A stretch of DNA of 64,000 nt from Secundilactobacillus silagei JCM 19001 (GTDB taxonomy: Bacteria > Bacillota > Bacilli > Lactobacillales > Lactobacillaceae), in NCBI RefSeq assembly GCF_002217945.1, contig NZ_BCMG01000008.1, positions 1-64,000 on the forward strand. The letters are read 5' to 3'. This document shows, one piece after another, positions 26,905 through 35,350 of this stretch; position 1 is the first letter of the stretch, and each line of letters starts with the position of its first letter. The notes under the pieces are model-generated. The model ran no database searches and was not told the origin of the DNA. It saw only the letters and a list, made by a program, of their open reading frames with translations. Position numbers and translations under genes: made by a program.

Positions 26905-27070
26905 AAATTATAAGGTGCTCGCGTCGGCAGCATCCCAGCGATGGGGTGTTTCTGCCGGAAGTACCTTATATGCGAGCCTTAGCCTTGCGGAACATGGGCT
27001 GATAAATGACGGTGAGAGTGATAACTCAGCGGTGCCCCTCACCTATAACGCATTTGAGCCAGCATGTTCC
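26905..27070 (+). ncRNA. Structured RNA element between the dehydrogenase and kinase genes
   Basis: Two strong domains lie in the 243-base gap of the operon. Domain 1 (26909-26970) is an almost continuous stem: 26909-26919 with 26960-26970 (11 pairs), 26925-26930 with 26952-26957 (CGGCAG/CTGCCG), and 26931-26936 with 26943-26948. The outer helix competes with another pairing, 26912-26922 with 26972-26980 (GCTCGC/GCGAGC core). Domain 2 (26989-27070) has GGAACATG/CATGTTCC, then GGCT/AGCC, GGTGAG/CTCACC and a small GAGT-GATA-ACTC hairpin. No U-run follows, so it is not a terminator. I do not recognise the class; a riboswitch, processing or stability element, or small RNA are all possible. Confidence 0.65.
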
Positions 27071-27112
27071 CTACTCTATCAAAATATGATCGATCGAAAG
27101 GAAGAATTTCCG

Positions 27113-28681
27113 ATGAAATACTTAATTGGTACAGATATTGGGACCTCAGGAACTAAGAGTATCTTAATGGATACTAATGGTAAGCTAATTGCCCAAGATC
27201 TTGAAGAATATGATGTTTTAACTCCAAAGCCTCTCTGGGCTGAACAATGGCCAGACGTTTGGGTAAAGGGTGTTAAGGATTCAATCCGCGCCGTCGTTAA
27301 AAAGTCTGGCGTTGCCCCAGAAGACATTAAGGGCATGGGTATTAGTGGCCTTTACGGTGGCTCAGGTGTTCCAGTCGACAAAGACATGAAGCCTGTACGT
27401 CCAGACTTGATCTGGATGGACCGTCGTGCACAAGAAGAAACTGAATGGGTCAAAGCCAACATCTCTACTGAAAAGTTGACCGAGATCACTGGTGACGACG
27501 TGGTTGACCCATACTACGGCTACACTAAGATCTTATGGATCAAGAACCACGAACCAGAAAACTGGCGTAAGATCCACATGTTCTTGCCACCGAGCAACTA
27601 CGCTATCTACCAATTAACTGGTGCCGTTTGCATCGATCATACTGCTGCTGGTAACTTGGGTGGTTTATATGACATCAACACGCATACTTGGTCAAAGGAA
27701 TTGCTGAACGCAATGGATATTCCTGAGAGCATGATGCCAGAACCAATCGTTGACTCAACGACTATCGTTGGTCATATTACTGACGAAGCTGCTGCAGACT
27801 TAGGCGTTAAGGCCGGTACTCCAGTCGTTTCTGGTGGTGTTGATGTTGGTGCTGCTAACGTTGGGATGGGTGTCTTTGAACCAGGCCGTTACGTTGCTGC
27901 CATTGGTTCATCAATGAACGCTGCGCTTGTAAGCAAGACCCCTATTAAGGGTAAAGGTTTGATCGTATGGCCATATCCTTACAAGTCTAAAGACTTAGTT
28001 TACAACTTCTCTGGTTCAGCTACTGCTGGTGCCATTACGAAGTGGTTCCGCGATACGATGGGTGAAAAAGAAGTTGCTGCCCAAAAAGCTGGCGGCGATA
28101 ACGCTTATGTCGCATTAGGCAAAGAAGCACATGATATCCCTGTTGGTAGTGAAGGCTTAGTTGTCTTACCATACTTCATGGGTGAACGGGCACCAGTTTG
28201 GAACTCAGATGCTAAAGGGACTATCTTCGGTCTGTCATTAGTACACACCAAGGGTCACTTGTTCCACGCCTTCCAAGAAGCTGTCTGCTACGCTCTGCGT
28301 CACAGTATGGAAGCTACTGGCCGCGACCTTGGCGACTATGTTGTCATTGCCGGTGGTGTTACTAACTCACCTGACTGGGTACAAATGTTTGCCGATGTTA
28401 CCGGCTACGCTGTTCGGACACCAATCGACAACGCTGAAGCTAACTTAGGTGACGTTATGCTGGCAGGTCTTGGCACTGGTATCTTGAACGTTGAAGATGT
28501 TCAAAAGTGGCAAGTTCTTGGCGACAAGATCGAACCAGATCCAAAGAAACACGAAGCTTACAACAAGTTCTACAAGCTTTACCGTCAACTCTACGGCGAT
28601 CTTGAAGGTGACATGCACACACTCACCCAGATCACTAAAGAATCAGAAAAGCTACTTGCTAAAGACACACAAAACGTTTAA
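27113..28681 (+). CDS. FGGY family pentulose kinase (xylulokinase-like)
   Basis: A 522-residue sugar kinase of the FGGY family: 'LIGTDIGTSGTKSILMDTNG' forms the phosphate-1 loop, 'IWMDRRA' lies in the sugar site, 'SGGVDVGAANVGMG' is in the middle and 'VIAGGVTNSPDWVQMFADV' is the adenosine region. It should phosphorylate D-xylulose, L-xylulose or ribulose made by the SDR. I start at the ATG at 27113 behind AAAGGA. The frame stays open 66 codons upstream through the structured RNA, but no ribosome site precedes that extension. Codon use is highly optimised. Confidence 0.9.
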   Translation: MKYLIGTDIGTSGTKSILMDTNGKLIAQDLEEYDVLTPKPLWAEQWPDVWVKGVKDSIRAVVKKSGVAPEDIKGMGISGLYGGSGVPVDKDMKPVRPDLIWMDRRAQEETEWVKANISTEKLTEITGDDVVDPYYGYTKILWIKNHEPENWRKIHMFLPPSNYAIYQLTGAVCIDHTAAGNLGGLYDINTHTWSKELLNAMDIPESMMPEPIVDSTTIVGHITDEAAADLGVKAGTPVVSGGVDVGAANVGMGVFEPGRYVAAIGSSMNAALVSKTPIKGKGLIVWPYPYKSKDLVYNFSGSATAGAITKWFRDTMGEKEVAAQKAGGDNAYVALGKEAHDIPVGSEGLVVLPYFMGERAPVWNSDAKGTIFGLSLVHTKGHLFHAFQEAVCYALRHSMEATGRDLGDYVVIAGGVTNSPDWVQMFADVTGYAVRTPIDNAEANLGDVMLAGLGTGILNVEDVQKWQVLGDKIEPDPKKHEAYNKFYKLYRQLYGDLEGDMHTLTQITKESEKLLAKDTQNV

Positions 28682-28714
28682 TCGAATTTCATAACCATAA
28701 CTAACTTAACTATC

Positions 28715-28755
28715 AAAAAGGGGTCGGAAAACTGCGAGTTTCCGGCCCCTTTTTG
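28715..28755 (+). terminator. Terminator of the pentitol operon
   Basis: AAAAAGGGGTCGGAAA pairs with TTTCCGGCCCCTTTTT. The loop is eight bases. Confidence 0.9.
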
Positions 28756-28765
28756 TGTTCCTTTC

Positions 28766-29650
28766 TTATAGGTAAGGTTTAACAGTTGTCATACAATAGT
28801 CCCATAATCGCTGTTCATTAGCTCGTGAGCAGTACCGTGTATCCGGCTTTAGCGCCTTGGAGTTCCCCCAGTATTGGCCAGTAATTCCCCTTACTGCTGA
28901 ACTAACTGCTAAGTAAACGTTGGTCGAGGCCCCTTTCTCTGGTGAAGCCATCAGCTTAAATGGTTCAAATTTAGACAGCTGAATAGCAATCTTATAGATT
29001 AAATTAACCAACAGGCCCTTATCGCTATCCTGGCCAAAATTAGTCGCTACAGCCCCCGGATGAGAAGCGTTTACCGTCACGTTCTTAATCCCTTTTTGCT
29101 GCAATTCAGCTGCTTGATGCTGCGTATTCCAGATCACAAATAGCTTGGCTAACGAGTAGCGGCGTTGTGCTGAATAAGTCTTCTTTAAGTTTAAATCAGT
29201 CATATCTGGTCGGCCGCTTGCTCGGTGAGATGCAGAAGACGTATTAATGATCCGACCATCAGAGCTCTTCGTTAAACTTGATAGCAGTAATTGATTAAGT
29301 AAAAAGGGCGCTATGACATTCAACGCCATAGTCTTCTCTATCCCATCCGCAGATTCCGCACGCTCATTGTTAAAGACGGCACCGGCGTTATTGATCAATA
29401 CATCTAAGTGCGCATACCGTTGATTAAATTCATTGACCATTCGCTTGATTGCAGCCATGGAAAATAAATCCGCAATCAAGTAATCAACTTGGGTATTATT
29501 CGTTTTAGTGACGATCTCTTGTACGATCCGTTTAGCCTTTTCTTCATTGCGACCATGGATGATCACATGATGTCCTGCTTGAGCTAATGCCATCGCTGTT
29601 GCCTTACCAATACCATCAGTAGCACCGGTAATTAAAATTATTTTGGACAT
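28766..29650 (-). CDS. Short-chain dehydrogenase (retinol dehydrogenase-like)
   Basis: A 294-residue SDR of the longer WWOX/RDH-like type: TGATDGIG near the N-terminus, 'INNAGAVFNNERAESADGIEKTMALNVIAPF', serine in 'INTSSASHRAS' and active site YSLAK. The C-terminal 'GKYWGNSKALKP'-type tail (here 'GQYWGNSKALKPDTRYCS') is usual for the group. The ATG follows AAAGGAG. A perfect 14-bp palindrome lies just upstream, and the TetR gene on the same strand directly precedes it. Confidence 0.85.
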   Translation of the reverse strand: MSKIILITGATDGIGKATAMALAQAGHHVIIHGRNEEKAKRIVQEIVTKTNNTQVDYLIADLFSMAAIKRMVNEFNQRYAHLDVLINNAGAVFNNERAESADGIEKTMALNVIAPFLLNQLLLSSLTKSSDGRIINTSSASHRASGRPDMTDLNLKKTYSAQRRYSLAKLFVIWNTQHQAAELQQKGIKNVTVNASHPGAVATNFGQDSDKGLLVNLIYKIAIQLSKFEPFKLMASPEKGASTNVYLAVSSAVRGITGQYWGNSKALKPDTRYCSRANEQRLWDYCMTTVKPYL

Positions 29651-29671
29651 TTTAAGTTCTCCTTTTAAGAG

Positions 29672-29685
29672 ACTAACTAGTTAGT
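29672..29685. promoter_or_regulatory. TetR operator ACTAACTAGTTAGT
   Basis: A perfect 14-bp palindrome 21 bases before the SDR start. It is nearly the same as the sequence in the tetR promoter (30285-30296), with two central bases different over 12, so both are probably bound by the TetR protein encoded between them. Confidence 0.7.
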
Positions 29686-29710
29686 TTTGATGATAAAAAA
29701 TTAAAAGAAC

Positions 29711-30274
29711 CTACGCATGTATAGCCCTAATAATAACTTCAATGAGTGTCTCGATCTCTTTATCCTGTACTTCTGGCTTCCGTAATAATAATTGGGTTGG
29801 CGTGGCCAATAAAAGCTCAAACGCACTCTCCGATAAGGCAGCATAGTTCGCAGAATTCAGGATTGTTTGAAATAACTGTCCCAAAACGGTGTCCAATTCC
29901 GTCCCATATTCTCGTGCATGGTCATCTAGTAATTCCGGATTATTCCAGAGCGTCTGAACGAACCGAGCTTCTCGCGGATACTTACGGTACTGCTGGACTG
30001 AGAATTTGATCACGGCACGAATCTGTTGGTCGAGGTCATCAATCACCATTTCCAGCGCCGATACTAATCCATCATGCAGCTCATCCTTTACAATCTCATA
30101 GATTCGGCTCAACATATCCGTTTTATCCTGATAGTAGATGTACAGCGTTGCCGGACTAACACCTGCTACGCGAGCCACCTTAGCAGTAGTTAAGTTAGTT
30201 AGACCGTCTTGCTCGACCAAATCAATGACAGCTTGCGTAATATTTAGTTTTTTTTGCTCATCAATTTTTCTCAT
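29711..30274 (-). CDS. TetR family transcriptional regulator
   Basis: A 187-residue TetR protein: 'ITQAVIDLVEQDGLTNLTTAKVARVAGVSPATLYIYYQDKTDML' is the DNA-binding domain. No ribosome binding site precedes the ATG. The promoter -10 ends six bases before it, so the mRNA should be leaderless. It is followed after 60 bases by the SDR it most likely controls. A shared operator appears in both promoters, which points to autoregulation. The inducer is unknown. Confidence 0.87.
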   Translation of the reverse strand: MRKIDEQKKLNITQAVIDLVEQDGLTNLTTAKVARVAGVSPATLYIYYQDKTDMLSRIYEIVKDELHDGLVSALEMVIDDLDQQIRAVIKFSVQQYRKYPREARFVQTLWNNPELLDDHAREYGTELDTVLGQLFQTILNSANYAALSESAFELLLATPTQLLLRKPEVQDKEIETLIEVIIRAIHA

Positions 30275-30280
30275 GAATTA

Positions 30281-30309
30281 ATAATAACTGATTAGTCACT
30301 TATGGTCAA
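30281..30309 (-). promoter_or_regulatory. Promoter and operator of a leaderless tetR gene
   Basis: Reading leftward, TTGACC, a 17-base spacer and TATTAT, then TAATTC and the ATG. Transcription would start at or next to the A of the ATG. The operator-like ACTAATCAGTTA occupies the end of the spacer and the -10. Confidence 0.7.
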
Positions 30310-30323
30310 GAATTGAATCGATT

Positions 30324-31334
30324 CTACTCATTCCTGTTTGAATCTTCACCCGGATCTGGTACCGCTTGAGTAACCACATCAACAATCTGAAACTGCTTCT
30401 CTAAGCGCTTTTCTATCCGTTCAGTCAGCTCATATAAGCGCATCACATCCATATCAGGATCAACCATGATCAGCATTTCAACTACTAATACATCACCAAT
30501 GTAGCGACTACGAAACTCCCTCACTTGGTGGACTTCACTGAAATTCAAGACTGCTTTTTTAATGCGATTCTCCAGATCAGGATCAACATAGTCAGCTAAG
30601 TTTAGCGTACTTTCTTGAAAAATCACTAGACCTGACCAGAGGACGAACAGGCCAATAATAATACTAACCGTACTATCTAACCAGGGAATATCAAACAGGA
30701 AAGCGGCCAACACGGTCACCAAAGTGCCAAAACTAGTGGCCACATCCCCCATGCTGTCTTTGGAAGCGGCCATTAAAACGGAACTCTTCAAGCGTTTACC
30801 GTTGTGCCAGTTCCACCACCAAACAACCGCCATCAGTACAGTTGCAGTACCCGCACCATAGGCCGAATAAATATTGGGATGGTGACTGATCCCCGCGGTG
30901 AGCAAGGCATGTAAGCTTTGATAAATGATTTGACCAGAGATAAAAATAATAATGAAACTCGTAATCAACGTAAAAATGGTTTCCATTCGAAACCGGGAGA
31001 GCTGCATTCGCTCATCGTTACGCCCGTTCAGCAACGGAATCCGTTTACCCACCAAAAAGTGATCATCGGAATCGGTAGCGGTGTGCAGGCCAACGATGAG
31101 GAAAAATGTTGACATGACTCCAGACAGGTTATTCATGGCATCGGCTCGCAAAGCTTGAGAATGGCCAATCGATGCCAGCCAATATTCAATAGCTGTGATT
31201 GCCAGGTAGATACCAATATTGACCCAAAGTGATTTTAAAGCGCGCTGCAATCTCTTGATCTCGGCTGCTTCGATTTCTGACAAATGGGTATGTTCACGTT
31301 TCAAATACTGCGCTAAATTATTCACATCATTCAC
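30324..31334 (-). CDS. Cation diffusion facilitator (CDF) family transporter
   Basis: A 336-residue CDF transporter with a cytoplasmic N-terminus of about 35 residues, six hydrophobic segments and a C-terminal metal-binding cytoplasmic domain. Helix 2 carries RADAMNNLSG and helix 5 KDSMGDV, the positions of the transport-site acids and asparagines in the manganese-type (MntE/YeaB-like) branch. It would export a divalent metal, perhaps manganese, in exchange for protons. The ATG follows GGGGAGGTG. It lies 50 bases upstream of the tetR promoter on the same strand. Confidence 0.85.
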   Translation of the reverse strand: MNDVNNLAQYLKREHTHLSEIEAAEIKRLQRALKSLWVNIGIYLAITAIEYWLASIGHSQALRADAMNNLSGVMSTFFLIVGLHTATDSDDHFLVGKRIPLLNGRNDERMQLSRFRMETIFTLITSFIIIFISGQIIYQSLHALLTAGISHHPNIYSAYGAGTATVLMAVVWWWNWHNGKRLKSSVLMAASKDSMGDVATSFGTLVTVLAAFLFDIPWLDSTVSIIIGLFVLWSGLVIFQESTLNLADYVDPDLENRIKKAVLNFSEVHQVREFRSRYIGDVLVVEMLIMVDPDMDVMRLYELTERIEKRLEKQFQIVDVVTQAVPDPGEDSNRNE

Positions 31335-31425
31335 CTCCCCTGACGATTCACTCAGATTATAGCCCCAAATGGGAATATTACTTCGGCTAAATACTTAGTG
31401 AATTGGCTGGAATAAGCACCGTCGC

Positions 31426-31441
31426 TGTTTCACATGAAACA
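31426..31441. other. parS-type ParB site (TGTTTCACATGAAACA)
   Basis: Identical to the sites at 5761-5776 and 41214-41229. It lies in the gap between the CDF and the MFS efflux genes. Confidence 0.75.
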
Positions 31442-31472
31442 TCTGAACCGTTGAAACAACAATTAACGCATG

Positions 31473-31522
31473 AAAAATTCCAGTGATTAAATACATTTAA
31501 GTATTCAATCACTGGAATTTTG
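31473..31522 (-). terminator. Terminator of the MFS efflux gene
   Basis: Reading leftward, AATTCCAGTGATTGAATAC pairs with GTATTTAATCACTGGAATT (one mismatch), then TTTTTC. Confidence 0.85.
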
Positions 31523-31564
31523 ATGACAACATTATGGTAATATCCTGTCAAAACACGTTGTGAC

Positions 31565-32950
31565 CTAGTGCGTCACCGGTTTATTGGTTGCCCAAATAAT
31601 AATGACCAGCTCTGCAAGAGATAAAATAACGAAGAGAATTAGGACATGGAAAGAACCAGTAGCGGTACCCACAGATAAACTGGCAGTTTCAGCTTGGCCG
31701 GCCGCAATAATGGCGGCTGCGAGGCTAGTCCCCACCGCACCACAAAATTGCTGAACGGTACTGAAAAGCGCGTTACCGTCAGTTTGATCCGTTCGGTTTA
31801 ACTGCTGCAAGCCATTGGTCATCAGATTACCAAAACTCGAACCAATACCCACCATAAAGATGATATAAAGGAAGATGATCAACATATCATTAAGGTGATG
31901 ACTCATTAGCATGAACGCCGCGATGCCCAGTAGTGCAATTAGCCCGCCGGAACGTAATGGTAAGCGTCCTCCAACATAATCATACAAGCGACCGCTAAGT
32001 GGGGCCGCAATGGCACCAAGCGCAGCGCCAGGCAAGACGATCAGCCCAGCTTGTAACGCAGAAGAACGGTTGACGATTTGAATGTAGTTCGGCAATAAGA
32101 AGGAGACCCCGAGGGCAATGATTTCCAGCAAGGCAAAGGCAATCAAGTGACCAGAAAAGAACTGATTGCCAAGCAACGATAAGTTAATGATTGGGTGGGC
32201 AATTCGCGTAGACCGAAAAATAAATAGCCCTAACGCAATCACACCCAATAGCAGTGCCCCAGCGACAGATACACTAACCAAGCGGGTACTACCAATATTA
32301 CTAATGCCGAAAATCAACCCACAAAACGTCAGAACAATCAGAATAACACTGATTGTATCGATGTTTGCATGGACGATTGGCGATTTCTGCTCAATACAGA
32401 ATAACCCTAGGATCAGAGCAAAAATGAGTAACGGCAGCAGCAAAATAAAGATGTATCGCCAGTTCAGCATCGCAATCAAGGTACCACCAAAGGTCGGCCC
32501 GATTGCTGGCGCAACTCCGGTAATGAGTGTCCCCACCCCCATCATCGCCCCAATTTTAGGCTGAGGAACTTGCTCAAGAATGATATTAAACATCAGTGGC
32601 AAAGAAATACCAGTACCCAGTCCTTGAATCCCTCGACCGAGCAATAGAATTGTAAAGTTTGGCGCAATTGCATCGAGCACGACCCCAATGATGAATAAAG
32701 TAATTGCAGAAAGAAATAACTGCTTTGTTTTGAAACGGTGCTTTAGTGTCGCCGATAAGGGCACCATTGATGCAACAACCAGCATATATAACGTGGTCAT
32801 CCATTGAACAGTATCGGTCGCCACGTGAAATTCTTGCATCAGCGTCGGAAACGTAATATTCATTGCCGTTTCGACAACCACGCCGCAAAAGGACATGAGC
32901 CCGGTTGCAACGACCGCACCAATTACCCGGGATGGAATTTTATCGTTCAT
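31565..32950 (-). CDS. MFS multidrug efflux transporter (DHA2, EmrB/QacA family)
   Basis: A 461-residue membrane protein with about 14 hydrophobic segments, typical for DHA2 drug:proton antiporters. The N-terminal 'VVETAMNITFPTLMQEFHVATDTVQWMTTLYML' and 'GRGIQGLGTGISLPLMFNIIL' match the EmrB signature regions. It probably exports cationic or lipophilic compounds. The ATG follows AGAGGTC. No regulator is directly adjacent. The 455-base upstream region is described separately. Confidence 0.88.
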   Translation of the reverse strand: MNDKIPSRVIGAVVATGLMSFCGVVVETAMNITFPTLMQEFHVATDTVQWMTTLYMLVVASMVPLSATLKHRFKTKQLFLSAITLFIIGVVLDAIAPNFTILLLGRGIQGLGTGISLPLMFNIILEQVPQPKIGAMMGVGTLITGVAPAIGPTFGGTLIAMLNWRYIFILLLPLLIFALILGLFCIEQKSPIVHANIDTISVILIVLTFCGLIFGISNIGSTRLVSVSVAGALLLGVIALGLFIFRSTRIAHPIINLSLLGNQFFSGHLIAFALLEIIALGVSFLLPNYIQIVNRSSALQAGLIVLPGAALGAIAAPLSGRLYDYVGGRLPLRSGGLIALLGIAAFMLMSHHLNDMLIIFLYIIFMVGIGSSFGNLMTNGLQQLNRTDQTDGNALFSTVQQFCGAVGTSLAAAIIAAGQAETASLSVGTATGSFHVLILFVILSLAELVIIIWATNKPVTH

Positions 32951-33405
32951 TTTTTGACCTCTATTCGTTTTAAAAATAACGTATCGAAGGCTATCTTTGC
33001 GTCAATTCAGTTAGAAATGACTGATCAGATGCCCAGTTTATCTTGTAATACCATTAGTAAAATCTTTTGAGATTGTTTGATTATTCCTTATATTTCCTCT
33101 CTATTTCAAAAGACCAACGCTAAAAATATTAAGTCAAAATTGGTGAAAAATCAAATTAATATCCTTACTTAATTCAGTAAATCTCGGTATATATGTAATT
33201 TTTTCGAGTACCTCAATCCATCATTTTTAAGCATTAAACTCTTTATTAGTGGCTTTCTAGTATTCTTAGAGATACTTTTAATTAATAGTTTACATTATTT
33301 TTTTAAATGGGAGAATTATCTAATGACTGTTAAGCAATAGCATCACTAAAAAAAGTTCCAACTTGTGAACCATAACCGGGTTCATAAATTGGAACTTTCA
33401 TTATT
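32951..33405. other. AT-rich intergenic region with a gene-start remnant
   Basis: No real gene is seen in 455 bases. It contains the leftward promoter region of the MFS gene and a very AT-rich middle. Near 33310-33340, a good GGGAGA site is followed by an ATG and only five codons before TAG. The terminator of the quinone reductase gene follows at 33347-33399. The five-codon frame looks like the stump of a deleted gene. Confidence 0.45.
33347..33399 (-). terminator. Terminator of the MDR oxidoreductase gene
   Basis: AAAGTTCCAA pairs with TTGGAACTTT, and inside it TGAACC pairs with GGTTCA. Reading leftward, a run of T follows. Confidence 0.8.
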
Positions 33406-34359
33406 TTAAGGTAATACAACCACTTTTCCAAAGCTATGCTGACTATCTAAGTAAGCCTGTGCCCCACCTGTATGTGCCAGATCAAAGGTTTTAACTGGTG
33501 AAACGTCGACTTTGTTCTGATCAATAAGCGCCAGCAGATCATTAAACTTTGCCTCAGTGACGCTGTCGGAACTAAAGTCGGTCAGATACGCTCCGGATGG
33601 CAATGTACCAATCAGTCCGAAATCTTTAACGCTCCAACTACCGCCCACGGAACCAGTCAAACAAAGGATACTGCCTTCATGCAGGTACTGCAGGGAATCA
33701 ACCAAAGTTAATTCACCAACTAATTCTAAGACCTTATCGAACTTTTGATCCGTCTGCAGATCATTATGACGATCCTCAATCACCTCATCAAAGCCCACAT
33801 TAGTCAGCTCATCGCGCTTAGCCAAGTTGCGGGTCGTCCCGTAAATTTTTATTCCGGGCGCCATGGCCTTAGCCAGTTTAGCGGCTGCTACACCGACACC
33901 GCTGGTTGCACCGCGAATCAGTAATGAGTCAGAACCAGTAATTTTCAAGTTGACTAACGAACCATAAGCAGTGAAATAAGTTTCTGGAATCGCTGCTAAA
34001 TCGGCCCAACTTAACGTCGTTGTTACCGGATAGATACTGTCATTAGGGATCAGCGCATATTCGGCATAACTACCATCAAACTTACGACCCATGCCATGCA
34101 TCAATGTCACCACTTTTTGGCCCTTCGGCAAGCGCTTAAGAGCCGTCGTTGCCGCAATTTCACCAACCCCTTCAATGCCTAAAATTCGGGGTAGTTTTAC
34201 CGTTGGCGACCACCCGTTCCGCGTAAAGATCTCGGACCGGTTAATGCCAAAGCCCTTGATTTTAATTAAAGACCAGCCTGGTTTAACTTTTGGCGTGGGT
34301 ACCTCTGTCACCTTGAGTACGCTGGCATCGCCCGGCTGATTTAAGACAACAGCTTGCAT
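33406..34359 (-). CDS. Zinc-independent MDR family oxidoreductase (quinone reductase-like)
   Basis: A 317-residue medium-chain dehydrogenase/reductase. The N-terminal catalytic domain starts 'MQAVVLNQPGDASVLKVTEVPTP' with 'GFGINRSEIFTRNG'. The Rossmann part carries 'LLIRGATSGVGVAAAKLAKAM' (AxxGxxG). The zinc-binding cysteines of alcohol dehydrogenases are absent, so it is a quinone oxidoreductase-type enzyme. The ATG follows AGAAGGGAAG. It is downstream of the SDR at 34410 on the same strand (50 bases), and both probably share the MarR-controlled promoter. Confidence 0.86.
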   Translation of the reverse strand: MQAVVLNQPGDASVLKVTEVPTPKVKPGWSLIKIKGFGINRSEIFTRNGWSPTVKLPRILGIEGVGEIAATTALKRLPKGQKVVTLMHGMGRKFDGSYAEYALIPNDSIYPVTTTLSWADLAAIPETYFTAYGSLVNLKITGSDSLLIRGATSGVGVAAAKLAKAMAPGIKIYGTTRNLAKRDELTNVGFDEVIEDRHNDLQTDQKFDKVLELVGELTLVDSLQYLHEGSILCLTGSVGGSWSVKDFGLIGTLPSGAYLTDFSSDSVTEAKFNDLLALIDQNKVDVSPVKTFDLAHTGGAQAYLDSQHSFGKVVVLP

Positions 34360-34409
34360 AACGAATACTTCCCTTCTGTTTGCATGACCGATTACTTACA
34401 GCAACCCAT

Positions 34410-35168
34410 TTACCAAGGCAACGTGCCAGCATTTTCCGTGAAGGTGCCGGTTGTTTTATCATCCAGTGGTAAACTGGCCATTTTAATAACCTGCGCTGCT
34501 CCAGTCGCCACGTCCTGCATACCTTCAAGCTTAGGGGCATCTTCCGGGCGGCCACCAAAACCAGTGGCCGTCCAGCCAGGATTGACCGAGTTAACGGTAA
34601 TGCCATCCGCTGCCAGTTCTTTACTAAAGATGATCGTCGCAAAGTTAACGGCAGCTTTAGAGGATTGATAGCCCAGTGAATTAACTTTATAGAACCGGGA
34701 GTTAGGATCACTAGCCAGTCCCATCGAACCCATATTACTTGAAAGGTTGATGATCTTAGCCGGTTTTCCTGCTTTTAACAGTGGGATCATCGCCTGGGTA
34801 ACGTCGATCAGGCCAAAGTAATTCACGTCGAAATCCTGCCGAATCGTATCGGTGCTAAGCTGTGAAGCTGGTTCGTGGTGATCCATGGCAATTCCAGCGT
34901 TATTGATCAGGATACTGAGGTAACCGTAGTCGGCCTGAATCTGCTTGGCAGCCGCTTTGATCTGTTCTTTCTTAGTGACATCTAACTGCACAAAATCGGC
35001 TTTGATACCCGCTGCTTTAAGCTGTTTAACGGCTTTTTCACCACGTTCTTGATTACGCGCGCCAATCAGCACGTGCTGGCCCTTTTTACCAAGTGCTTGC
35101 GCGGTTTCAAAACCAATCCCCTTATCGGCACCGGTAATTAGTGTAATAACTGCTTTTTTATCCGTCAT
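34410..35168 (-). CDS. Short-chain dehydrogenase/reductase
   Basis: A 252-residue classical SDR: TGADKGIG, NNAGIAM, 'INLSSNMGSMG' and active site YQSSK. It is similar in layout to the product of 12245-13000. The ATG at 35168 follows AAGGAG. A GTG three codons upstream is in frame but too close to that site. It is divergent from the MarR gene at 35351, with an operator between them. It probably works with the MDR oxidoreductase downstream in carbonyl or quinone detoxification. Confidence 0.87.
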   Translation of the reverse strand: MTDKKAVITLITGADKGIGFETAQALGKKGQHVLIGARNQERGEKAVKQLKAAGIKADFVQLDVTKKEQIKAAAKQIQADYGYLSILINNAGIAMDHHEPASQLSTDTIRQDFDVNYFGLIDVTQAMIPLLKAGKPAKIINLSSNMGSMGLASDPNSRFYKVNSLGYQSSKAAVNFATIIFSKELAADGITVNSVNPGWTATGFGGRPEDAPKLEGMQDVATGAAQVIKMASLPLDDKTTGTFTENAGTLPW

Positions 35169-35241
35169 AATACACACTCCTTATCTTAATTAAGAATGAC
35201 AATGATCGCTATTTTTTAATCTAATCTATAGTAGTCCATAA

Positions 35242-35287
35242 TTGACAACCATCCACTTTATACTTACAATTGATAGTTGTCAATTGT
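35242..35287 (+). promoter_or_regulatory. marR promoter with overlapping palindromic operator
   Basis: TTGACA (35242-35247), 17 bases, TACAAT (35265-35270). ACAATTGA and TCAATTGT form a perfect 8-bp inverted repeat (35266-35287) over the -10 and start point. Leftward, TTGACA and TATAAA with a 15-base spacer also overlap it, so both directions could be controlled together. Confidence 0.75.
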
Positions 35288-35350
35288 TTACAATCATTAT
35301 TGCTGTCTGCGTCTAAAAAATTTTTAAATTTCAATTTAGGAAGTGATCAA

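Noticed and set aside
26915-27112. A 66-residue N-terminal extension of the FGGY kinase
   Set aside because: The frame is open, but there is no ribosome site, the kinase fold starts at 27113 behind AAAGGA, and the region is better explained as structured RNA.
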